Below, in pieces: positions 24,318 to 35,800 of a stretch of DNA of 64,000 nucleotides. Every line of letters starts with the position of its first letter. Positions within the stretch are counted from its first letter, which is position 1. Both the position numbers and the translations under genes were made by a program. A model generated the notes under the pieces. That model saw only the letters and a program-made list of their open reading frames with translations. It was not told where the DNA came from and searched no databases. This stretch comes from Anopheles merus (Eukaryota > Arthropoda > Insecta > Diptera > Culicidae). Location of the stretch: the NCBI RefSeq assembly GCF_017562075.2, contig NC_054081.1, positions 12,464,528-12,528,527 of the forward strand. Direction: 5' to 3'.

Positions 24318-24883
24318 GACCTATATAACCTTCTAACTTTCTGAGCAAAAATCTATATGAATGGTCGTGTGGTCAGATACGTGGGTATCATCAACATCGA
24401 CTATAAGGCAGCGGTAATCGCTACTGCGGGCGTGCGGGCGTGCGTGCGGAAAAATCAAAATTCCCAAGTGCCACAAATCCACTAAACGACCACTAAACGG
24501 CTTCTAAACGACTCAAGTTCTCTACCTAAACGGAATATAGAAAGACTTCGTTTAGCAGACGCCAAACGACTCATGCATTCTAAAAATAGCAAAAAAGCTG
24601 GTGGCGCCATCTGTTTGTGGGATACCCCAACCAGTTGAGCTTCATCGCTTGGAGGAGAGCTTTCTCATTTCCTCTGTACTGTTGTATGGTTTCGCATTGA
24701 AGTTATGCATCGCTAGAACTAGAACGGCGATACGATTGTTTAAATACTAAACTCCAACGGAAACCACCAGTACTGAAGCAAGTGAGATTTGAGCAATGGT
24801 CGTTGGTGTTGATACCCACGTATCTGACCACACGACCATTCATATAGATTTTTGCTCAGAAAGTTAGAAGGCTATATAGGTCA
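24318..24883. mobile_element. MITE with ~70-80-bp inverted ends, internal GCGCCATCTGTT module
   Basis: The left end TGACCTATATAACCTTCTAA and the following CTGAGCAAAAATCTATATGA, ATGGTCGTGTGGTCAGATAC and GTGGGTATC are mirrored at the right end (24800-24883). The interior has AAGTGCCACAAATCCACTAA, repeated AAACGAC words and GTGGCGCCATCTGTTTGTGG at 24601. Relatives occupy 53400-54850. Confidence 0.85.
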
Positions 24884-26863
24884 TTATAAGGTGAAACTTG
24901 TCGAAACACATTGCAAGAAAAGGATAGCAATATAATGATGAGTTGTAATACGCCATCTATTGATCAAACCAATGAAGCTGTGAAGCTTTCATTTTTTTCC
25001 TATGGATATTCAATTTTTCAGTCGTTTAAGCTTAATCTGTGGCGCTTGGGTTCAAACCCACGTGGGTTTGTGGTGGTCGATTCAGTCGTTAACCCACCAA
25101 ATTTTAGAACAATCGGAGCTGCCAGTTCCGATCCGATGTATTTATCTTGTCCAACCTTAACCCACCTTTTCCAAAAATGCTTTGAGGAAAAGTTTGGTCA
25201 AGGTTTGGCTTAGGTCAATATGCTGAACAGGATTTGAACTCCTCGGTTGATTAAATTCATTCACTTACATCACTGCACTTCAACTTCAGCAATATTATTA
25301 GTCTATAGACTATGCACTGACCAGCGAAATGGAAGAGTTCATTCGCAAGTAAACGAACACACATTAACGTAAATTAACGTTTGTAAATTAACGTCACACA
25401 AAATCCGCTTTTGTTTTTCATAAATTATCAAATCTACGAACGTGAAATGAGCTCGACGGCATCATCCATCGAAAGAAAAAAAGTCTAATTTACAAACTCA
25501 CCAAATTTTAGCGCTTTCAAAACACTTGATCGAACACAAATCCACAATTTCAAGTGTATCGAGTACTAATCGAGCTGGTATCGAAAAACAATTTCGAACA
25601 AATGTCACTTGGGCTGCGTTATGAGGAGGATATTTAAAAAAAACCGTTAAAGAGCACTTTGTCACAACAAAAGACACGATAATTCAGGGCAAATTTCAAA
25701 TATGGGAAAAAATAAGAAGTTAATAATTTTTTTTTATTTTTCTTAAAAAATAAGATAATTTCCCAATAATTTATCAGGAATTGGTGAAAAAATATATCAT
25801 TTGACTCATTATCCGTGTTATTCGCATATCCGGGTGAGGTCAAGTCCCGAGAAGCCCGGATAAACGGCGCTCCACTGTAGTGAAAATACTACAAGTATTC
25901 ATCCGTTGACACGAAGGTTAACGAATAGCTCTAATCAACGATCCTTCAACGAAGCTTCGTAAACGCTTCGCAAACAAAAACAATGCTACGAAAACGGACT
26001 ACGATATGGATGACGTTCCTTGCTAGTGCAGGTGTGGGATTGTGTTTAGCACCGCGAAAACAGACTGCAAAAGGAGAAGGGAGGGAGAAGGGTTCGACCA
26101 ATACCGACAGCACCGAGGCCGAAGAAATCCTCCAGCGCGTCTCGCCAGTGGACCAGTATCTCCCGACCCGAGCACAGTGCTCGTCCGGTCTGTTGCTTTC
26201 TTCTTCCATCCGAGTTTCCGCCGGGCCGGAGGTGGGACGTACACCATGTGCGAACGCCCTTGACCATCTTCCCAGCCGTACCGTACGTCACACCCCGCGT
26301 TTCCCCTGTTGCTGACGAGTACACCGCCGCTAGTTCGGTCGGTGCTTTCTGATTGAATTGACATTCAAGTGACATTCTCGTGCCAGTGCGAACGTCGGCC
26401 GCCTCCGCCGTGCAAAGGAAAAGTTCGTCTCGCCAGCCGACACACACACACACACGCGCGCGCACGCAATCACGTACTGTCGGGAGCTCGAGACGGGTAC
26501 GGGTGAAAATTTCCCCTCGCTCGCTCGAGTTCTTCTCCCATCACTTCTCCCCATCCCCTTCTGTGCTTCGAAAAGAAAAAAAGGAAAAACACAGTGTCCC
26601 GAAAAGTGCTACTGCTTGTTTTGCCCAACCGAATCGGTTTACGTTGCCGAAATCAATCAACCTTCCTGTGGCCAGCCGCCGACCGTGTGCAAGAAAGAAA
26701 TCAACCGAAGCTACAATCAAACCTAGCCAATTTTTTTTTGGAGTCGACCGAGTGGTCGGGTGACGTGAAACATCCCACGAGTCAGTGAAACGAGAGGACA
26801 GCTTATCCGCCCGATTCGCTTACCAGCAGGCTCCTCCAGCGTTTCCCGTTCCCAGCGGCCAGA
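24884..26863 (+). other. Intergenic region and 5' flank/leader of the phosphorylase kinase gene
   Basis: 24884-25900 is unique AT-rich DNA with a short palindrome (GGTTCAAACCCACGTGGGTTTG, near 25048). From about 26000 the sequence turns GC-rich, with an (AC)n/(CG)n tract at 26442-26466, as expected for a promoter and 5' UTR. GAGTCAGTGAAACG near 26780 could be an initiator (TCAGT). There is no convincing ORF. Confidence 0.45.
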
Positions 26864-29800
26864 ATGCGTAGCCGGAGCAATTCCGGGGTTCGCCTCGACT
26901 ACTACCAGCGGATCGTGCATCGGCTGATCATGCGCCACCAGCAACCGGTGACCGGGCTGTTCCCGGCCAGCCCCCAAACGCAGCACGCCTGGGTAGCGTT
27001 TTTGTTTCGCACACTAGCGTTGATTGATCGAAATCGGCACCAATTGATTACGCTCCCGTTATCTCTCTCCGTCTCTCTCTCTCTCTCTCCCTCTATCCGC
27101 AGATTCGCGACAACGTGTACTGCATACTGGCCGTCTGGGGGCTGTCGATGGCGTACAAGAAGATCGCGGACCAGGACGAGGACCGGGCGAAGGCGTACGA
27201 GCTGGAGCAGTGCTGCGTGAAGCTGATGCGCGGCCTGCTGATGGCGATGATGAACCAGAAGGAAAAGGTGGAGCGCTTCAAGACGTCGCAGAACCCGCTC
27301 GACTCGCTGCACGCCAAGTACTCGAGCCGCAACGGCCAGATCGTGGTGGGCGACAGCGAGTGGGGCCACCTGCAGATCGACGCCATCTCGCTCTACCTGC
27401 TCATCCTCGCCCAGATGACCGCGTCCGGGCTGCAGATCGTGTTCTCGCTCGACGAGGTCGCGTTCATCCAGAACCTGGTGTTCTACATCGAGTCGGCGTA
27501 CTGCATCCCGGACTACGGCATCTGGGAGCGGGGCGACAAGTCGAACCACGGCCAGCCGGAGCTGAACGCGAGCTCGATCGGCATGGCGAAGGCGGCCCTG
27601 GAGGCGATGAACGAGCTCGACCTGTTCGGGGCGCGCGGCGGCTCCGGCTCGGTCATACACGTGCTCGCGGACGAGGCGCACAAGTGCCAGGCGGTGCTGC
27701 AGTCGATGCTGCCGCGCGAATCGAACAGCAAGGAGCTGGACGCGGGCCTGCTGTCGGTGGTCGGCTTTCCCGCGTTCGCGTGCGACGACCCGCAGCTGAT
27801 CGAGACGACGCAGGAGGCGATCATAACGCGGCTGCAGGGCCGGTACGGCTGCAAGCGGTTCCTGCGCGACGGCTACAAAACGCCGAAGGAGGACAACACG
27901 CGCCTGTACTACGAGCGGTGGGAGCTGCGCATGTTCGAGAAGATTGAGTGCGAGTGGCCGCTGTTCTTCTGCTACCTGATACTGAACAAAGCGTTCCAGA
28001 ACGACAAGCAGGCGGTGGCGGAGTACTCGCAAAAGCTCGAGGACATACTGGTGAAGACGGAGGAGGGCATGAAGCTGATACCGGAGCTGTACGCGGTGCC
28101 GGAGAAGGCGGTGGCGGCCGAGTACCAGGCGCCCGGCAGCCAGCAGCGCGTCGTGGTCGGCCGCTGCCCGTTCCTGTGGGGCCAGTCGCTCTACATCCTC
28201 GGGAAGCTGCTGCAGGAGGTAAGCGCCACGTGGTCTTCCCGTGTTATTTTTTTTTTATTTTCCTCTATCCTGCCCTTTGCTGACTGTTATGGCTTTTTCT
28301 TTTCTGTTTTCTGGTTCGTGTTCGACAGGGTTTCCTTGCCGTCGGCGAGCTGGATCCGCTGAACCGGCGGCTCGGGGCCCAGAAAAAGCCGGACGTGGTC
28401 GTGCAGGTGGTGATACTGGCGGAGGACAACGACATACGGGACAAGCTGGCGGAGCACGGCATCCAGGTGCAGACGATCGCGGACGTGGCCCCGATCGAGG
28501 TGCAGCCCGCCCGCGTGCTCAGCCACCTGTACACGTACCTCGGGCGCAACAAGAAGCTGGGCCTGTCCGGGCGCAAGTCGCGCGACGTCGGCATACTCAG
28601 CACCAGCAAGCTGTACTCGCTCAAGGATCGCATCTTTGCGTTTACGCCACAGGTAGGAGGCGGCTAGGTGCTGGCCCAGGCTCTTTGGCCAGCCCTATTT
28701 TGGTTAACTTTTCTTTTCCATAGGACTTTCTAACAAAACAAGACGCAACGCGGGTGTCACGCACCTGCTCACTCATTGGGGGATGACCAGTGCTGCAAAA
28801 TGTCATGAGCATCACGAGATATTCACCAACGAAAACAATTAACATATCCGTGGTAGCTTGATCAATGAACACTGTGACCAGTGTTGCCAAATGCCACTGT
28901 TTCAGTCACCAAAACTCATGACTGAAACGAAGTTCAAGTCAGCTCACATACACGCCTGTGATGATCAGGGGTGAGACAGTTGGTGGATCAATCACATACT
29001 TAGTGACAATTTATTTACCTCCCAACTCTTGGTCACTCACTTGGTCACATTTTCTGTCGGTGATAATCACGGCATTCTTGGAATATACAACAAAATTAGC
29101 ATACTTTCTCGCTCGGTCTGGTTTGATGGTCTGTCGGGCCAGACAGAGCGAGAAAGCATGCTCAGTTTTTTTGCATGGGAGCACTCGCAAGCACCGCCCG
29201 TCATATTGCACAAAATGTCACCAAGCATGTGATGGTCACACCAACTGTTTGAGCCTCACCTCTGATCATCACAATAGAACTCGTGTCGCTGACATGATGT
29301 TTTAGACGGAATTTGTCATGACTATGTCAGTAACATTTTGCCGAACAGAAAAAAAGTCATGTCTTGTCATGACTGATCAAGCTTTGGCTGCATGTGATGG
29401 TCACATCAGCTTCTAATCATCACAGTAGAGCTCGTGACACTGACATGGATTTTGTTTCAGCCGGAATTCGTCATGACTATGTCATTTTGCATAGAAAAAA
29501 AGTCATGACATTGTGACTGACCAAGCGATGGTCGTAAAAATGTCACGAAGCAAGTATTGGTCAAACCAATCGTTTTGAGTATAGCCTCTGGTCATCACAA
29601 TTGAGTACGTGACGCTGACAGGGATTTTGTTTCAATCAGATTTGTTTTCATGACATTGCCAATGACATTTTGCAGCACTCGGGATGAAACTTCACCTACA
29701 GTGAAATTGTGGGTTACGTCTGGGAGGATAACCCACCACATACACACACACAACAACAACAACACAAATACACTCACACACACACACATATAGCCAAACA

Positions 29801-32800
29801 TCGTGTGAAGTAAGGCCATTAGAACTGACATGCAATTTATCGGCTGAGTGCCTGCTGATGATCAGCCGAGCCCTGATCCGATTTGTGGTGTAGGGTCTCT
29901 GTACATACACACAAAAACAGCACGGCAGCTCCCTCAGTGCTTCCCACTTACGGTTTTGTTTTTTGTATGTAGCCGACCTTACACAACTTCATCCATCTGT
30001 TTCGTCTTGAGCTGCTGCACCCACGGCGTGTGCGAGGGTTTTTTTGGCAATATACATATATATGCTCTTCGTCTGCTTCTACTTCTTCTTCTTCTTCTTC
30101 GTTTCTTTTTCCGTTGTACCATCCTACCGCACTAGTTCTCCGACGTGAACCGATTCTATATCGCGTCCGACAACGAGCTCATGATCGATCTGCTAAAGGG
30201 CGAGATCAACTTTCTGAAGTCAGCGTGGCAGAATCTGCTCGGCCGCCCGCTGCTGACGCTGGTGCTGAAAACCGTACATCTAGGTCGGTCCAACGCTTTA
30301 CTCTACCCGTCTTGCCTCCCTCACTCTCTCTCTCTCTCTCTATCTCTCCTTCTCTTCCACACACAAAACTTTCTTTCACAACCACACCCACTATCTCTGT
30401 TTTACCATATTATCCAGCGTGTTTCCGGTAGTGTGTTCGATCCTTTTTCCCATCTACACCCATTGCGTGCGCGACCCACGCACCCTGTACATAGTAGTTT
30501 GTCACCCCCTCCCACCCCTTTTAGTAGTAGATTTTGATTTGTTGTGTGTTCCGTTTTTTGTTTCCCCTCTCTCTTGTAGTGTTGGCTATCGTAGTATGTG
30601 GTGTTGCTGTTTTTTTTACTCTTTTCTTATTTTATTTTATTTTGGTTTTCTTCTTCAGTAAAAGCATTGCATTGAGTGTTTGTATTTGTTCACTAAAAGA
30701 AACCCCCCAACCCCCCTTTTTTTGATACCAAAGCTCCCGTTTTTATATGCCCGTTATACAAATGCGTGAGGTTTTTTTTGTTCTATAAATTTTAATTTTG
30801 TTTTTTTATTTATATTTTGATTATTAACAATTTTGTTCACCTTTTACGTAGTTTTGCCCTTTACCGAGCGATTGTACAGTGGTTGTGCGATGCACAGCGC
30901 ACAGTGCTGTGTTCTGCTTCTGGCAGAGGGAATAATTGCACACCAGGACTTAGGGTGTATGTGTTAGCTCTATCCCCTTTTGCTTTTGCACAAAACACAC
31001 AACCACCCGCTGGAGAAGGAGCGCAACAGCACAAGCGTTTGGGCTGTTTGTATTGTCTCCCTTTCTTGCGTCGTTTTAATTGGCCTTTACAACAACAACA
31101 ACAACAAATCGTCGAAATTTTTCACAACACACTAACAGACACAGAAGCAAAAAAATATATACTCCCTCCATAATACACTTCTAAAAAAAGATAAAAAAAA
31201 GGAAACCCCAACAACAGAGCTGCTGATTTTCATATATTCATCTGCAAGGATTGTAGCCCGCCACGGAGTTGCAATTTTTTTTTGCATTCTTCTCAAATTA
31301 TGTCACCTTTTCAATAATTGGCAAATCTTTTTCATTTGTTTCTCTTTTTCTCCATCTCTTCTCTTTTCGCGCTACAATCCCCCCTTTCCCATGTCGTGTC
31401 GTCAAACATTTTTGAACAATACAAAAAAAAAAAAACAAACAAAAAAAAACAAATAATAACAAAAATGCAATTCACACGAACCACGGATGACGGGAATGAT
31501 GGCGGTCACGGTTGGTGGTGGTGGTGGTGATGATCGTGATGGCCCCCTCCAACATCGCACCTGCCCTGCTGCACTTCTATAAAACTACGCCCACACATAC
31601 ACACATATGCAATCTCTACACCCTGCCCTTCACCTCCACTCATCCTGGTGCCCAACATCTCTGCCATCAACTCACTGTCTCTCACTCACTGTGTGTGTGT
31701 GTGTGTTTGCTGGGATATGCTGGGATGTGCTGGGTCACAACACACCAGATATTCGATCACGACGAGTACTATACATCGCGCGATCCCGCCCTGCTGGCGA
31801 GCAATTTCACCGACATACTAGCGTTCCTTAGCTATAGCTGGCGCCATCTGCTCGGTCGACCTACGATCACACTGATGGCCACCCATTGGCTCTTAGGTAA
31901 TTATGTTACACTCCACTCCCCCCAAAACGCATCAAAATAATGGTTAGCTTGCTAAAGCACAAAGGTAATGCAAAAAAAAAACTTAAAGAAACAAAGCAGA
32001 GAGGACAGAAAATCAAGCAATCACAAACAAATCTAGTGATGGGAAAAATGAAGTTTTCTGAAATCGATTCCGGATGGTAGGTCCGGTATCGGCTTTCGGA
32101 ATCGATTCCGGAATCGGCTTTCGGAATCGATTCCGGAATCGGTTTCGGAAATGGACTCGGCTCCGGAATTGGAATCAGCTTCCGAATCAAAATCGGTTCC
32201 GGAATCGGTTCCGGAATTGGGATCGGTTTCGGAATCAGAATCGGTTCCGGAATCAGAATCGGTTCTGGAATCGTATACGGAGCCGGAATTGAAATTGGCT
32301 TTGGAATTGAAATCTTCATCAGAAAAGACGTTTGGATCCAATGATACTACGCATTGATAGCAGCAAAGAATCCAAATTTTAATTGTAAATGACCCATTCT
32401 CATGGAGATTTCCGGACAGATTTCGCTTCGGAAACTCTGTTCAATTTAAGAAATAATTATCATTCCGAAGGCAATTTCAATTCTGGAGGTAATTCTGATT
32501 CCGTTTCCGCAGCATCTTGTAATTCCCTGGTCGATACCGCTTCCAGCGCCGATTCTGATTCCGGAGCCGATTCCGATTCCGGAGCCGATTCCGATTCCGG
32601 AGCCGATTCCGATTCCGGAGCCGATTCCGATTCGGTATTCGGAGTCAACTCCGAAATCAGCTTCGGATTCAATTCCGGAATCGAATCCAGAATCGGATCC
32701 AGATTCGGAACCGGAATCGGATCCGGAATCGAATCTGGAATCGTACTAGGAACTGGCACCATTATCAGAATCGGCTCCGGAATTGATTCCAAAGACGGAA

Positions 32801-35800
32801 TCGGAATCGGATAGGTCCGATTCCGCGCTCCCACCACTAAAACAAACCATTCAGGGCCATGCATCGGGAACATACTTGTCATACTCCCCATACTCCACAC
32901 ATTTCATCGATGCCTTTTCATGCTTTATGTCCTCGGCTCTCGGTATGCACACTCGGTACATCTGCTTGTCTACCTAGTTTAGTTCTGGCGGTGCTCATTT
33001 TCCCGACGCTTTATTATTTTTATTTTTTTTTAATCATCCACCACATACCTCTCCGCACACATTGCATCGGATTGGCTCACACTCGCAGAACGAACTAAAA
33101 ACAAGGTGCAACAACGTTATTAGAGGTCGATCGACGTTACAATCATTATTTAAAAAAAAAAAAAAAACTATGCGGCTTTGCATTTTGTGTGCACACGTCT
33201 GTGTCCCATGTTATTCGTCTGCGTCTACGATTAAGCGTGTCTGTTGTCCTGGCTGTTGCGGATTGGGAAGGGCATCAGTTGTGACACCGTCCCTACCATA
33301 AGGCTAGTAATCGGAGCGATCGCTTAATGAGCTTGTTTGGCGTTGGATTGTTTAGTAAAACAATTGGCAGTAACTTAAGCAAATGCGCACACAAACACAC
33401 ATACTTTCACGTAGAGCAGGTATGACAAACTGGTGGCCCGCGGGTCGATGTTGGATACGGCCCGCAAGAATTTTTGGAGAATTGCTCAAAGCAGTGCAAA
33501 CCAAAAAATCTATTTTTACAATTTGTCTGAGTGTATTAAGTTTCCCAGCGAAGAACAATCATTTTGTCGCTATATTTTTCAACACTAACATTTATGTTAC
33601 CCATAACATCAAGTATACGCAAGTAACATAATTTATGTTACCCATAACATCAAGTACAGAGCAACCGAGACTGCCAAGAAACATTAAATCGCATGCGAAC
33701 TCAGTCGCCATAGATTTTGATTAAATCCTGGATTACAGCAACGTTTTGGGTAGACTCGCGGCTAGTCTGTTGACAGAGCTGGCTCCGGTCGGTCCCACCG
33801 ATTTTGACGATCTTAACGCCTCCGACTGCCGAGTAGAGGCAACAGTCGGCTTTGGATTGTTCCGAACGGCTCTGCACGACACCGACCTTAGAATGTTACA
33901 TCTTTGATGCCGATTGGAGCTGCTTCTTATTTTGTCGCAGTCATACAACCATAAAAATCAGTTAATATCCAATATGTTTGACTCATTGAAAGCGTTTGAA
34001 GCCAAGCTGAAATTATTGATATCCCACATTCTACAAGACTAATTTACTTCCCCAAACATCAAAACTAAGTTTAAAGGATTACATTTACGATAAAAGGATT
34101 TAGATTAAGGAATAAAAAATTGAGATGTCGAAGGCCTCGAGAAGCCTGCACTACATAGCTTCTTAATAGGTTAGCTATGGGCTATACAGCCCATATGTTT
34201 GTTCGCCAATCTTTTTGTATTCCCACATCCCAAATCTTCGTAATTGAGCAAAATAATACCTAAAATATGGGATCTTGTATTAGGAAATGCACAATATACC
34301 ACCAGAACACTTGGGCCGCTCGTCACCTGTCACCTGGAAAGATTGCAAGCAAATATTTTTGTTATCCATCCAGCGATGGATAGCTTGGATTGTTCGAAGA
34401 AGATTCGCTGAAAGCTAGACTTCTAGCTACCTGAGGAAAAAGTGTGTGTGCGATTTCGGGAGATTCGTTGTGTGCTGCCTGTACATTCGGTAGTGAAGCC
34501 GTTGGCAGAAACTTCTATTCAAGTACGTTCGGAATCAAAGTTAAATGTGTTATGGAACCATCTCGAAACAACTCGACGTGATGCTTGTTGAAAGATAAGT
34601 TGTAGAGTACGGTTTTGTGTGATAGTAACTGCCACAATTTCGGGAACGATCTCATGACGCATGCCCCTGTAGGAAGATACCAGGGTTGTAGTGCATCTGT
34701 AGGCTAACCAATTATCTGCAAGAAGATTTTGGCTTTTGTTTGTCTAACGCCCGGACTTATAGTGACGAATCTAACATGCAGCTTGCCATTATCATTCCTT
34801 CAAATGATTGTTTTATATGATGCGCAGTAAAACATAAGGAGAAGAAAACATCACAACATCTTGATCGTGTGGCTTTTATGTATGTAGTGTATGTGTTTCT
34901 TTATTGTTTCCCCATTCCATGGTTAGCTAGTAGTGTGTTAGGGAGAGCAAAAGTTATAATATGGAAACGTCTCCAGACTGTGCAACGCTTAACCATAAGG
35001 CTTCGTACCTTCCTAGTCCCAGTAATCTAAACAACAGCCTTTCTTGCGCACAATGATAACATCCAATGCTACTCGCTATCTCGATATCTATCTGCATGTC
35101 TGCCCCTCTTCACATTCCCTGCGAGAGAGCGCGTGTATGCTTAACTCCTCCTTCAAATCGGCATGATCCACTTTAAACTGCATCAGCTACTAATTCTGCT
35201 GTCTTTTTGGACATCCTTGCATTTTGTTGCTGCTCTCCGCTTCCTTCTACAAATGCGTCCACGCGGGGACGACGTCACGAAACCGCCAGATAACAACAAG
35301 GTGCCGCTGGCAATGATCCAAACGATGAAGAAGCTCAAGTCGGGCTACATCAGCGGTACGCGCGTCATCCTCGGCAATTTGGGCGACTTTATCAACACGT
35401 CCGCCATCACGGATCTGAGCTTTCTCGGCAGCCAGGAGGACGGCTACCCGGACAGTAAGTGTTCGCGCAACGTTCCCACCCAAAAATCCCCTTCTAAAGT
35501 TGGCATTTTTCCTTCTTTGTTTTGTAGAATTGAATCCCGCCGTGCAGGCGTACCTGGACGAGCATCTGCTGCGCTCGTTCAGCCACCGGGCATCGACCAC
35601 CTCGATCCGGTCGTCCGGCCTGCGGCCGAAAAATCTGCGCCGCCGCATGTCGGTCAAGGGTGCGATCAAGAAGACGCGCTCGATCAACGTCGACTGTACG
35701 TAACTCGCGCCCGCGGCTCTTGCTGTATCAGACTAACCCCACTTCCTAAACTCTTTTCTGCACCCTGCGTTTACAGCGGAAACACTCGGCATGGAGGGTA

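Noticed and set aside
25040..25090. tRNA-like B box (GGTTCAAACC)
   Set aside because: No A box, no cloverleaf and no acceptor stem; it is a short palindrome.
23583..29110. Shared peptide-like FV.YS.NA.I in minus frames at 23.6 kb and 29.1 kb
   Set aside because: Lies next to matching palindromes of the same repeat family; too short and diverged to claim coding.
32033..32900. SDSGAD and SESESVPE repeat peptides on both strands
   Set aside because: Simple-repeat DNA without stop codons inside a transposon-like element, not a serine-rich protein.
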